Positions 38,175-47,458 of a DNA stretch of 64,000 bases are shown here, one piece after another. Source of the DNA: Microcoleus vaginatus PCC 9802. Lineage in GTDB: Bacteria; Cyanobacteriota; Cyanobacteriia; Cyanobacteriales; Microcoleaceae. Where the stretch lies: NCBI GenBank assembly GCA_022701275.1, contig CP031740.1:1313001-1377000 (forward strand). The letters are read 5' to 3'. A program made the position numbers and the translations under genes. Within the stretch, counting starts at the first letter, position 1, and each line of letters opens with the position of its first letter. Below the pieces are notes generated by a model that made no database searches, had not been told where the DNA came from, and worked only from the letters and a program-made list of their open reading frames with translations.

Positions 38175-39003
38175 AATGCCAGGCCACTATATTAATTTTT
38201 TTACGCGGGTTTCTAAGCTACCATCTTAGAAAATTCACTGATGTTATACTGATCTTATAACGTAACTTATAGGCATAGTTTATTAGCCAGATTAAATTAC
38301 ATTTTTTTGTGCTTGACTTTAAGTAGTATGTGAGGTAAATGAAAAATTCTTAGCATTTAATACTCTACTTATGAAAAAATAAAACTCATCCCCTAATACT
38401 AGATTTGTGGATAAGCTATTTGGCCTTTAAATTGAAGCTTGATTCCTGGCTTTCGACCGGCATCACAAGAGTTTAAGTAAACAGTAGCTTACAAATTAAA
38501 TGCGCGACAGCTTAGCGGGCAAGGTATTAAAAACAATCACAAAGGTTTCAACGTCAGGTTCCCGGAATCTTACCGCTCTCTGCTTACGGAAATACCCGAT
38601 CGAATATAATTTATCCGTCAAGCGGTAGTTGAAAAACTCAACGACTAACCAGACTAACACCGGCCGCGCTGGCGCGTCGGAGGTTCCCCGCCGCCCCCCG
38701 ACCGGGCACCCCTGCTTTCAGCAGTTCTGGGCAATCCATCGCCCGTCCCCGATCGAACCGGCCTTACCTGTTGAGCTAGGGGGTACTTTCCCAACTTCCA
38801 ATTTAAATTTGGATGCCTGGAAACAGTCTGCAGGGGTTTTCCCCGTCGGTTCGATACTCTGCTGCGCGCGAGCGAGACCTTCAAAACCTCGATCGAGCTG
38901 ATTGACCCCGCCCAAAAACCCATATACGCCACCGACACTGGTCGTGGAGAGATCAAAATTTTAGACCCTAGTTCAAGCTCCGCGATTCATCTGTGGAGTA
39001 AAT

Positions 39004-39031
39004 CTAAAATCTAAAATCTAAAATCTAAAAT
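39004..39031. repeat. Heptamer tandem repeat, four CTAAAAT units
   Basis: Four perfect 7-bp units directly follow the GC-rich block. Confidence 0.9.
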
Positions 39032-39775
39032 CGACTGATCGGTTTCCACAGAGTACATCCCTAGCTAAGATTAACAGATGGATGCTCGAGCTTGCGGTGT
39101 TTGGCCGCAGTAATTGGCTTGTCGAAGGTCTGCAGGAGGCACAAAAAATGCCGAGATCGGGGAAAAAAGTGCAAGTCTAACTAAAATGGTACAGCAATTG
39201 CGTCACTCCCACAGACACCTCTGTGGTCTGTCAGCCACCCCCGAATATCAGTCACGGGCTCGGCGCCGGATTGTGGTCGGTATCCTTGGCTGACTGTTAA
39301 AGTTGCTATTACTTGTGGGAAAAAACACAGGCGAAGATGTTGGTTGTCTATTGTATCTTGCTGCGGGCAGCTTTCACATACCAAATAAAACAGTCCCAGG
39401 AGCCAGAAGCAAACATAAATTTGGCAAATCAACTCACAATCAGGACGGTTATTCCTATGTATTCTGAGATATCCCGACGGCAGTTAAAATGACAGGATTT
39501 GTGTTTGCTCTCCTGCATAAAGGTAAGGGGTGAAAGAAAATTATCGGGAGACGGGTTTATGTGAATATCATTAAATAATAAAATTGGGGTGCACGACAGA
39601 TAACTGTGGCTCAGAAGAATTCCGCATTGAAAACCCAGACATCAAAAATCAAGGTTGATGCTTGCCTCGCACACTCACAACAACTTCATATCCACGAATT
39701 ATTGTGATATTATTTTCCCAAAATAATGGCACTCTAGGCTAAATCCCAACCCTTATGTCATCAGTCATTCGCAAT

Positions 39776-39796
39776 CGAAAATCGAAAATCGAAAAT
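39776..39796. repeat. Heptamer tandem repeat, three CGAAAAT units
   Basis: Three perfect units. The flanks GTCATCAGTCATT (left) and GGTAT (right) are the same as those around the CTAAAAT array at 13448-13475, though the unit differs at one base. Confidence 0.88.
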
Positions 39797-39884
39797 GGTA
39801 TGACTTCAGCAATTTAAATCGGCGAATTCTTCCTTTGATCAGACTTATTAAATCGAACAGCCCCGGGGCACAGGAGAACGGTGC

Positions 39885-42800
39885 ATGAATTCCCAAGAAA
39901 ATCCTAAGCTAAAAATTCTGATCGTCGATGACGAACCGGATAACCTCGACTTGCTTTACCGCACCTTCCATCGAGACTACAAAGTGCTCAGAGCCGAATC
40001 GGGTCCCGCTGCTCTCGAAATTTTGGCAAAAGAGGGAGAAGTTGCGGTGATTATCTCCGACCAGCGAATGCCAAAAATGAGCGGTACGGAGTTTCTCAGC
40101 CTGACGGCGGCTCAGTACCCCGACGTGATCCGAATTATTTTAACTGGCTATACGGATGTTGAAGATTTAGTTGAAGCTATTAACGCTGGCAAAGTATTCA
40201 AATACGTTACCAAGCCTTGGGATGCTCAAGAGCTGATAAATCTTGTCAGTCAAGCTGTTGAGACTCACAATCTTCTGAAAACGCGCACCAATGAACTGCG
40301 CCGTGCTTTGAGCCAAGAATCGCTGCTTTATGCCGTTACCAATACTATCCGATCGGCTCTCAATTACCAGCAAATGCTGCAAAGAATTGTGGAAAGTGTT
40401 GGGCAGATGTTTGAGGTGAGTTGCTGTCTGCTGCGGCCGTTCCAAGACGGCCGAGTGGCCGATGAGTGGTTCGTTTACCAGAAGGCAGAAACTAAAGGGT
40501 TGCGGGGCGATGAGGAAGCGATGCCCGGAGATGCTTCTGCTGCCGAACTCTCCCCAGATTTGCTGCCGGATTTGGTTTGGGAAACTCTGGATGTGGAGGT
40601 GATTCAAGATGCCCAAACTGACGATCGAGTTTTAAACTGGGATAATCAGCAACGACAGCAGGCTTACGAAGCTGCGAATATTCGATCGAGCTTGATCGTA
40701 CCGCTGTTTTACAAAATGGAACTGATGGCAGTCTTGGCGCTGCACCAGTTCGATCGACCGCGCCAGTGGCAAGACCACGAGGTACAGTTGGTAATTACGG
40801 TGGCAGACCAAGCGGCTTTGGCGCTTTCTCAAGCCCGGGCTTACGAACAGGTGCGGGCGCTGGCCAAGCGCGAGGCCTTAGTCAATACTATTACTACGGC
40901 AATTCGATCGAGTCTCGATCCCCAAAATATTTTTGCAGCCATTACTCAACAACTCGGCCAAGCTTTACAAGTGGACGGCTGCGCCCTATCTCTGTGGACA
41001 GAAGATGATGAATACGTCCAATGCGTGGGGCTATACGACACAAATAGAGATACCGTGGCTGTAGAAGAAGGTTTTAACCATCCAGAGGTAGTTGCGAACC
41101 CTCTTGGCCCTGAGACGATTTCGGCCGATGCTGTTGGGAATGCTCCCGCCTGGGTTTTTGCCCATCCTTCCCTGCCACAGTCTTTGGTGCCGATTCGGGG
41201 CAATCCGGTGTTGCTGCAAGTTATGGTATCAAAAGAGCCGGTGGCGATCGAAGATCTCGACGAACACCCCGAGTTAAATGTTACAGAACTGCAAGTTCGA
41301 TCGCCAGCCCGCGCCCTGTTAGTCGTTCCCTTACTCTCAGAAGGCAAAATCATCGGCAGCATTTCCCTGCGCCAAAATCGCAGCATCCGCCGCTGGAACA
41401 TCTCAGACATTGACCTGGCTCAAATAGTCGCCACTCAAGCTGCTCTGGCCGTACAGCAGTCGCGCCTCTACCAGACTACCAGACAGCAGGCAGAACGGCT
41501 TCTGGAAGCCGATCGGCTCAAAACCGAATTTTTCCAAAATATCTCCCACGAGTTCCGCACCCCTCTAACTCTAACCATCGGCCCTCTGGAATCAGCTTGC
41601 AGGCGCCAAGAAGACTTGCCCTACGAACAAGCCGTAATCGCTTTGCGTAATTCCCGCCGCCTCCTGCGCTTGGTAAATCAACTGCTGGACTTACAGCGAC
41701 TCGATGCCGGACGGATGCAGCCGAGTTTTCGCCCCTGCGATTTAGTCGGTTTCTGTTACTCTACCGCAGAGTCATTCCGCGCCTACTGCGAGAAAAAGGG
41801 ACTCCACTTAATTACCCAACTGCAAGAATGTCCTTTACTTTATTTGGATCTTGAAAGATTTGACAAAGTTATTTACAACCTGCTGTCAAATGCTGTCAAA
41901 TTCACCCCAGAAGGCGGAACTATCACCCTGAAAGTTGAATCGGCCGGCGCTCACTGCTTGTTGCAAGTAAAAGACACTGGTATCGGCATTCGCACGGAAC
42001 AAATTCCCTATTTATTCGAGCGGTTTCACCAAGCCGAAGGTTCAGCTAGCCGTTCCTATGAAGGCAGCGGCTTAGGTTTGGCACTTGTCAAAGAATTAGT
42101 CGAACTCCACCGCGGTCAAATTTCAGTTGAGTCAGTTTACGGCGAAGGTACTACTTTTACCGTTTGGCTGCACTTCGGTTCGACTCACTTGCCCCCGGAA
42201 CAGGTACTAGAAATACCTGCGGAGTTTCACTCATCCAAAGCTGCGGTGGAACTGGCAGATGTGGAGGCGGAGTTGTCTGAAAATGAGGCAGAAAATCATA
42301 ACTTTGAGGCGCTCCAACCGATTAAATCAGAAACAGCAGTGGGAACGGTTTTGGTGGTTGACGACAATCCCGATTTGCGCTTTTATGTGTCGGCTATTCT
42401 GCGAGATTCCGGCTTTGCAGTTTTGCTCGCCCGCAACGGAGAAGAAGGATTTGCCGTGGCTAAAAAACGTCGCCCTAATTTAATTATAACGGATTTGATG
42501 ATGCCTTTGATTTCGGGCTTGGATTTGATTCGCATGATTCGAGAGGATGAGGAATTGCAGGGAACTCCGGCAATTTTGCTGACTGCTAAAGCCGACGAAG
42601 ATACTCGAATAGAAGGAGTAGAACGGGGTGCGGATGCTTATTTGTCCAAGCCTTTTAATGATAGAGAATTGTTGGCGGAAGTGCGGAATTTGATCGCCCT
42701 CAAACAAAACGAGCGCCGAGTGCAGCAGTTGAACAGTTATTTAACTGAGTCGGTGCTGCGCCGATTTTTACCGCCGGCGATGGTGAAGGCCGCAGCGGCT

Positions 42801-43406
42801 GGAGATTTGGCCCTGGATTTGCGCCCGGAACCGCGATTGATTACTATTTTGTTTAGCGATATTGTCGGTTTTACTCAAATGGCAAATACGCTGCGCTCGC
42901 GCCGGGTAGCTGAGCTGTTGAATGAATATTTGGCGGCAATGACTAAGGCTATTTTTGACAGTGGCGGTACGGTGGACAAGTTTGTTGGAGATGCGGTAAT
43001 GGCTTTCTTTGGCGCGCCGGAGGAACTAACGCCTAATGAGCAAGTACGTCGCGCTGTGGCTGCTGCGGGGCAAATGCTGCGAGCTCTGAAGGAGCTTAAC
43101 AAGGGCTGGTTGGAGCAGGGAATTGTTGGGGAAAATGGCGTGCCTCCGGTGCGGTTTCGCTGCGGAATTCACCAGGGTACTGCGGTGGTGGGGATGTTTG
43201 GTGGCCCCGATCGAGCGGATTATACTGCGATCGGGCCGAGCGTGAATATTGCCGCCCGCTTGCAAGAGGCGACGGAACCAAACACTGTGCTAATTTCGGC
43301 GGCGGTTGCAGATTATGTTGAGGAAAATCGCATTGTTAAATATAAGCCTTTGAAACTAAAGGGAATTGATGAAACGGTATTGACTTTTTTACTAAATTGT
43401 GATTAG
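39885..43406 (+). CDS. REC-GAF-GAF-histidine kinase-REC-adenylate cyclase hybrid
   Basis: A 1173-residue soluble signalling protein. Domains in order: receiver (about 10-125, phospho-acceptor D59 in VIISDQRMP); GAF (about 155-320); GAF (about 345-545); HisKA (H555 in NISHEFRTPL); HATPase (DTGIGIRTEQIPYLFERFHQ, GSGLGLALVKELV, to about 770); receiver (about 822-940, D870 in LIITDLMMP); class III cyclase (about 980-1170). The cyclase keeps both metal Asp (FSDIVGFT, GDAVMAFFG), the Lys of DKFVGD and Thr of ADYTAIGPSVN that suit ATP, and the transition-state Asn/Arg in VNIAARL. It probably couples phosphorelay to cAMP synthesis. No partner gene is adjacent. Confidence 0.92.
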   Translation: MNSQENPKLKILIVDDEPDNLDLLYRTFHRDYKVLRAESGPAALEILAKEGEVAVIISDQRMPKMSGTEFLSLTAAQYPDVIRIILTGYTDVEDLVEAINAGKVFKYVTKPWDAQELINLVSQAVETHNLLKTRTNELRRALSQESLLYAVTNTIRSALNYQQMLQRIVESVGQMFEVSCCLLRPFQDGRVADEWFVYQKAETKGLRGDEEAMPGDASAAELSPDLLPDLVWETLDVEVIQDAQTDDRVLNWDNQQRQQAYEAANIRSSLIVPLFYKMELMAVLALHQFDRPRQWQDHEVQLVITVADQAALALSQARAYEQVRALAKREALVNTITTAIRSSLDPQNIFAAITQQLGQALQVDGCALSLWTEDDEYVQCVGLYDTNRDTVAVEEGFNHPEVVANPLGPETISADAVGNAPAWVFAHPSLPQSLVPIRGNPVLLQVMVSKEPVAIEDLDEHPELNVTELQVRSPARALLVVPLLSEGKIIGSISLRQNRSIRRWNISDIDLAQIVATQAALAVQQSRLYQTTRQQAERLLEADRLKTEFFQNISHEFRTPLTLTIGPLESACRRQEDLPYEQAVIALRNSRRLLRLVNQLLDLQRLDAGRMQPSFRPCDLVGFCYSTAESFRAYCEKKGLHLITQLQECPLLYLDLERFDKVIYNLLSNAVKFTPEGGTITLKVESAGAHCLLQVKDTGIGIRTEQIPYLFERFHQAEGSASRSYEGSGLGLALVKELVELHRGQISVESVYGEGTTFTVWLHFGSTHLPPEQVLEIPAEFHSSKAAVELADVEAELSENEAENHNFEALQPIKSETAVGTVLVVDDNPDLRFYVSAILRDSGFAVLLARNGEEGFAVAKKRRPNLIITDLMMPLISGLDLIRMIREDEELQGTPAILLTAKADEDTRIEGVERGADAYLSKPFNDRELLAEVRNLIALKQNERRVQQLNSYLTESVLRRFLPPAMVKAAAAGDLALDLRPEPRLITILFSDIVGFTQMANTLRSRRVAELLNEYLAAMTKAIFDSGGTVDKFVGDAVMAFFGAPEELTPNEQVRRAVAAAGQMLRALKELNKGWLEQGIVGENGVPPVRFRCGIHQGTAVVGMFGGPDRADYTAIGPSVNIAARLQEATEPNTVLISAAVADYVEENRIVKYKPLKLKGIDETVLTFLLNCD

Positions 43407-43991
43407 TCATTAGAAGTATTATATGTTGATATCCCACGCACAATTTTGGGAACAACCTATTCCTAAATAAGTAGATGAGCGGCAAAATATCTATGTAGTC
43501 CAAAGCGATAGTCACTCCGTGAAACGCTCTTTAGAAGCGATATTTTAGGAAAACAATCGCCCGATTGATGATAGCTTGATAGTCGGTGACATACTAAAGT
43601 TTATGTACACCTACTTACTGGCCGTAAACAATGTGTTAAATTTAACTTGAATCACGCTAGTTAATGTTGCTTTACATAAACAGAAATTTTTTCGCCTACC
43701 TACTTAAGCGCGCGGATCTGCGCTCCGCCTGGGGAGTCAATTGTTTAATCTTTAATCTTTAATCGACTCACCAAAGTTCAAGCTTTTGAATGGCGGCTGG
43801 AGAGTCAACTCTAAAATCTAAAATCTAAAATCTAAAATCTAAAATTAAAAAGTGACTGACATTCCTTGCTTGAATCTATCAAAAGAGAGAACTTTTTTAA
43901 CCGCTCGTCGGGGCATAACCTCTATCTAGAGAACGGTTACGCCGATCGCTCTGATCGAGTAAAAATAGGAATGTCATTTCTTTTGTATTCT
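43407..43991. other. Intergenic stretch with heptamer repeats
   Basis: About 585 bases. It holds three TTTAATC units (43745-43765) and six CTAAAAT units (43811-43852). The in-frame sequence before 43992 (from 43866) has no start signal and is not protein-like. Confidence 0.55.
43811..43852. repeat. Heptamer tandem repeat, six CTAAAAT units
   Basis: Six perfect 7-bp units. A smaller array of TTTAATC lies 45 bases upstream, so two arrays with different units share one gap. Confidence 0.9.
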
Positions 43992-44441
43992 ATGAAACTG
44001 AATTATTTTACGAAACGGCTTTCGACTTTAGGGCGCTTGATGGCTGCAACTGTGCTTTGCGTGTCAGCGATAGCCTTCGTTTGGTCTGGTGCGTTCTTCT
44101 CGAACACCGCAGCAATGGCTTCTCCTGCTGTAAACTCGATGGCAGCAACAGAAGATGCGGGCGATGTGGTTCAAGAAAAAGCCAGCAAAGATGCTGGACG
44201 AGCCAAGAACTTCATCCGAGATACAGAAGAGAAGGTTAAGGAAACTGCCAAGACAAATGCTACTAAAGTCGATCGAGCATCGGAGGATGGTAGTGTAGTA
44301 GAGCGCAAAGCTAAGAAAGATGCGGCCACAATTGAGAAAAGAGCATCGGAAGATTCAGCTCGGACTCAGAAAGCAGTAGATAATACCAAGAATGCTGTCG
44401 AGAGCGCTGTTGACAGCATCAAGGGTGTTTTTAGCAAGTAG
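43992..44441 (+). CDS. Exported Lys/Ala-rich protein, low-temperature-induced/LEA-like
   Basis: A 149-residue protein. It begins with a basic stretch and a hydrophobic helix (LMAATVLCVSAIAFVWSGAF, residues about 17-36), probably a signal peptide ending near AMAS. The mature part is highly charged and Ala rich with an imperfect 11-residue pattern (KASKDAGRAKNFIRDTEEKV, ERKAKKDAATIEKRASEDSA). This resembles group 3 LEA proteins and cyanobacterial low-temperature-induced proteins that protect membranes or proteins during stress. The class is inferred from composition. ATG at 43992 is chosen; no strong ribosome-binding site is seen. Confidence 0.65.
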   Translation: MKLNYFTKRLSTLGRLMAATVLCVSAIAFVWSGAFFSNTAAMASPAVNSMAATEDAGDVVQEKASKDAGRAKNFIRDTEEKVKETAKTNATKVDRASEDGSVVERKAKKDAATIEKRASEDSARTQKAVDNTKNAVESAVDSIKGVFSK

Positions 44442-44660
44442 ACAATAAATAAGTAGGTAAGCGCAAAAAAACAATAATATCTTGCAGGGGCTTGTAGGGG
44501 TGGCTTTAGCCCTTATCTACAGTAAGGGCGAGTCGATCGTTGCAGAACCCGCCCTCTCCTCAAGTGATGTTTATTTGTACTTACTTACTTGAAACTGAAA
44601 GATTGATGTACATTGACCAAGACCTCTATACGGCTCGTGTAACGGGCCCGAAGCCCTTGT

Positions 44661-45665
44661 TTAAAATTGCCGCAAAAAGCGCAAATCGCTAGCATAAACC
44701 CGGCGAATATCGTCGATTTCATAAAGTACCATTGCGAACCGCTCGACACCAAAACCGGCCGCAAACCCAGTATATTTTTCTGGATCTAAACCGACTCCTT
44801 TAAGAACGTTAGGATCGACTGTTCCGCAGCCCAAAACTTCCAGCCATTTGCCGTTCCACTGCAAATCAACTTCGGCAGAAGGTTCCGTAAACGGAAAGTA
44901 ACTGGTGCGGAAACGGATCGGCAAATCTTGCCCAAACATTTGCCGCAAAAACTCTTTAATCGTACCTTTCAAGTCCGTAAAAGTCAGACCTTCATCAATT
45001 GCTAAAAGTTCAATTTGGTGGAAAACTGCCGCGTGAGTAGCATCAACAGTATCGCGGCGGTAAACGCGGCCGGGAGAGACAATCCGAATCGGGGGTTTGT
45101 GCTGTTCCATGTAGCGAATTTGCACCGATGATGTCTGAGTCCGCAGCAAGTCGCCGCCTGGTAGGTAAAATGTATCTTGCATATCCCGCGCTGGGTGGTC
45201 TGGCGGTGTGTTCAGCGCCTCGAAGTTATAATAATCTGTTTCCATTTCCGGGCCGTTGGCGACGGTGTAGCCGAGGCCGACAAAGATATCGAGAGCGCGG
45301 TCTATGACGGCGTTTAAGGGGTGAACGCGACCTTGGGAGCGAAAAATCCCCGGCATGGTGACATCGATGGTTTCTGAGGCTAATTTGGCTTGGATTTGGG
45401 CGGTTTGGAGGGCGGCGCGCTTGTCTTCTAAATCGGCTTGCAGGGCTTCTTTGACAGTATTGGCGATCGCACCTACTTTGGGCCGCTGGTCTGGCGACAG
45501 TTTGCCCATCATGCCTAAAATTTGAGAGAGTTGGCCTTTTTTGCCGAGGTAGCCGACGCGCAACTGTTCGAGTTGTTCGAGGGTATTGGCAGTGGCGATC
45601 GCACTTTTGGACTCTTGACCGAGGGTTTCTAGTTGAGTTTCAATGTCGCTTAGCTGGACAGTCAT
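44661..45665 (-). CDS. pheS: Phenylalanyl-tRNA synthetase alpha subunit
   Basis: The 334-residue catalytic subunit of the class II enzyme. It has the N-terminal coiled coil ([20 protein letters not shown], then [18 protein letters not shown]), motif 1 ([20 protein letters not shown]), motif 2 ([18 protein letters not shown], preceded by [20 protein letters not shown]), and motif 3 ([20 protein letters not shown]). The usual DTFYLPGG segment is present. Length and start ([20 protein letters not shown]) fit the family. pheT is not in the window, as is usual for cyanobacteria with dispersed pheS and pheT. Heptamer repeats abut the start codon. Confidence 0.95.
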   Translation of the reverse strand: MTVQLSDIETQLETLGQESKSAIATANTLEQLEQLRVGYLGKKGQLSQILGMMGKLSPDQRPKVGAIANTVKEALQADLEDKRAALQTAQIQAKLASETIDVTMPGIFRSQGRVHPLNAVIDRALDIFVGLGYTVANGPEMETDYYNFEALNTPPDHPARDMQDTFYLPGGDLLRTQTSSVQIRYMEQHKPPIRIVSPGRVYRRDTVDATHAAVFHQIELLAIDEGLTFTDLKGTIKEFLRQMFGQDLPIRFRTSYFPFTEPSAEVDLQWNGKWLEVLGCGTVDPNVLKGVGLDPEKYTGFAAGFGVERFAMVLYEIDDIRRVYASDLRFLRQF

Positions 45666-45669
45666 TTTG

Positions 45670-45697
45670 ATTTTAGATTTTAGATTTTAGATTTTAG
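45670..45697. repeat. Heptamer tandem repeat, four ATTTTAG units
   Basis: Four perfect units start five bases upstream of the pheS start codon, so they lie in the likely 5' untranslated region of pheS. Confidence 0.9.
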
Positions 45698-45874
45698 ATT
45701 GATGGCAGTTTTGAGCCAAGTTGAGTTTAGCGCAATTATGGCTCGACAGTATTCTTGATTTGAGATTTTAGATTTTCGGTATTTACGGATAATTCGTAAT
45801 AAGTAATGGGATGTCAGAGCGATCGCCCTAGTTGAATCTAGTTTAATATTGTTATCAGGCCTATAAAAATTTCG

Positions 45875-46681
45875 ATGAAACTTTTAATTAGCAACGACGA
45901 CGGCATCTTTGCACAAGGCATCCACAGTCTCGCCAACGCTCTCGCCGCCGCCGGTCACGATGTGAGCGTAGTTTGTCCCGACAGAGAGCGCTCCGCTACC
46001 GGTCACGGCCTCACCCTGCACCAACCCATCCGCGCCGAAATTGTCGAATCTATTTTTGATCCCGCAGTCAAAGCTTGGGCCTGTTCGGGCACTCCTGCCG
46101 ACTGCGTGAAACTCGCTTTGTGGGCTTTACTTGACAAACCGCCCGATTTTGTCCTTTCCGGTATCAACCACGGGCCCAATCTAGGCACGGATATCATCTG
46201 TTCGGGCACGGTTTCGGCAGCAATGGAAGGAATTATGGAAGGCATTCCCAGCATTGCTTTCAGCCTCGCCAGCTTTACTTCGCAGGAATTTGGGCCGGCA
46301 GTGGATTTCGCTGTCACTTTGCTGTCACAGTTGGAAAAACAGCCAATGCCGAAACCTGTGCTGTTGAATGTCAACATACCAGCAGTCACACAAGCAGAAA
46401 TTACCGGAGTTGCGATCGCCCGTCAAGGCATTCGCCGCTATTTCGACATATTTCAAAAGCGCACTGATCCGCGCGGCAAAACTTATTATTGGCTAGCTGG
46501 GGAATTGTTAGAAGATGTAGAAGAAGCTTATGATCCGGCAGTGCCGCATGATATTCCTACGGACGTACAAGCTATTCGCGACAATAAAATTACCGTTACT
46601 CCGCTCCAGTACAATCTCACCTGTACTCCCGACTTGCACTCGTTGCGGGATTGGCAATTTGAAGGTTTTCCCAAGCAGTGA
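45875..46681 (+). CDS. surE: 5'/3'-nucleotidase SurE
   Basis: A 268-residue metal-dependent phosphatase acting on nucleoside monophosphates, linked to stationary-phase survival. Motifs: [14 protein letters not shown] (metal ligands D8 and D9), [15 protein letters not shown] (the conserved Ser), [12 protein letters not shown], and [20 protein letters not shown] (Asn ligand), followed by [14 protein letters not shown]. The C-terminal region has [14 protein letters not shown] with a D-x-x-A-x-x-x-x-Y-I-type variant. It is divergent from pheS and separated by 210 bases. Confidence 0.95.
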   Translation: MKLLISNDDGIFAQGIHSLANALAAAGHDVSVVCPDRERSATGHGLTLHQPIRAEIVESIFDPAVKAWACSGTPADCVKLALWALLDKPPDFVLSGINHGPNLGTDIICSGTVSAAMEGIMEGIPSIAFSLASFTSQEFGPAVDFAVTLLSQLEKQPMPKPVLLNVNIPAVTQAEITGVAIARQGIRRYFDIFQKRTDPRGKTYYWLAGELLEDVEEAYDPAVPHDIPTDVQAIRDNKITVTPLQYNLTCTPDLHSLRDWQFEGFPKQ

Positions 46682-46809
46682 GCTCCGATCGACCCGATCC
46701 GAGCGGTAAACTAGGAATTAAGGAAAAGTGCCTCTTCAGGTCTATACCTTAGGCGTTAACACAGGCTCCCAATTAGTTGTTGGTTTTTTTTTACTCAAGA
46801 AAAACAGTT

Positions 46810-47208
46810 ATGAACGCTCCCACCTATAACACTCATTCTCTCACTTGCCCGATTTGCAACCGTTCCAGCGTCGTAGGCCCAGTCGGGATGGTTAGCGGAC
46901 TATTCACTTGTCCCCACTGCCATTCTCATTTAGTAATTAGCTGGAGCGGTCATTTTGTGCGAGATCCTTTTAGTCTCAAACAACTGACGGTGGGAAAGAT
47001 GCTCAGGCGCGAGAGCAGACCGCTAGCTCGCATTCAGCGTGATTTTGGGCTGGGCAAGCATTTTCCGCTGATTGCAATTTTGGGCAGCATGGTATTTGTG
47101 GGATGTGCGATCGCCGCTACGGAACAATCGCTACCCCGACAGAATTCATTTCAAGGATTAATAGAGTGGGTGAGCGGAACTGGTAATTCCGAAGATGTCT
47201 CCCGTTAA
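46810..47208 (+). CDS. Hypothetical protein with zinc ribbon and one membrane helix
   Basis: A 132-residue protein. Residues about 13-45 hold two CxxC pairs (CPICNRSS and CPHCHSHL), a zinc-ribbon layout. A basic stretch (KMLRRESRPLARIQRDFG) precedes a transmembrane helix at about 90-108 (FPLIAILGSMVFVGCAIAA), and the short C-terminal part would be periplasmic. Related proteins appear in cyanobacteria without assigned function. ATG at 46810; an upstream in-frame start at 46777 is less likely. Downstream of surE by 130 bases. Confidence 0.65.
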   Translation: MNAPTYNTHSLTCPICNRSSVVGPVGMVSGLFTCPHCHSHLVISWSGHFVRDPFSLKQLTVGKMLRRESRPLARIQRDFGLGKHFPLIAILGSMVFVGCAIAATEQSLPRQNSFQGLIEWVSGTGNSEDVSR

Positions 47209-47369
47209 CATTTCTTAACAGAAATTGTGACAGATACTCCGTGCAAATATCTATTCCTTTAGGTATAAATCACCATATTTTAGCAATTGCACCAATCTTG
47301 AACTGCGGGTAAGGACTTAGGCGGCGTGCCCAAAGCGTGTCCCCAAAAAAGTCAAAACCCCCTCCGGCA

Positions 47370-47391
47370 GGGGTTAAAACCCCTGCCTCAA
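47370..47391. repeat. Perfect palindrome GGCAGGGGTTA / TAACCCCTGCC type
   Basis: GGCAGGGGTT and AACCCCTGCC pair perfectly around two A. Another CCCCCTCCGGCAGGGG hairpin overlaps it at 47360-47375. It lies between convergent genes and may serve as a two-way terminator. Confidence 0.65.
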
Positions 47392-47458
47392 AGCTCAATT
47401 CCGGTGGGATTAAGTCTCACAAGGGTGTTTGAGGTTAAGTTGATACAGATTACATCGC

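Larger units (their letters stand above)
38175..39884. other. Gene-free 1.7-kb stretch with a GC-rich block
   Basis: I find no supported gene. 38175-38630 is AT rich. 38640-38960 is sharply GC rich, with hairpins (CTGCTTTCAGCAG at 38713-38725; CGCGCTGGCGCG near 38664-38675) and a fragment resembling a tRNA D arm and T arm on the minus strand (TAGCTCAACAGGTA and GGTTCGATC). Heptamer repeats lie at 39004-39031 and 39776-39796. Readings at 38654-38956 and 39181-39432 are not convincing proteins. Confidence 0.5.

Noticed and set aside
38718-38790. Possible tRNA on the minus strand
   Set aside because: D-arm-like and T-arm-like pieces are adjacent, but there is no anticodon arm and the acceptor stem does not pair.
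38654-38956. 100-codon minus-strand reading in the GC-rich block
   Set aside because: Arg/Gly/Ser/Pro-rich composition with no ribosome-binding site, and three frames are open at once because of high GC.
39181-39432. 83-codon minus-strand reading, Cys rich
   Set aside because: No start signal or recognisable fold, in a stretch without other genes.
47313-47345. Possible further copy of the IS end (GGACTTAGGCGGCGTGCC)
   Set aside because: Only partly similar to GGACTTACGCAGGCAC, with no palindrome after it.
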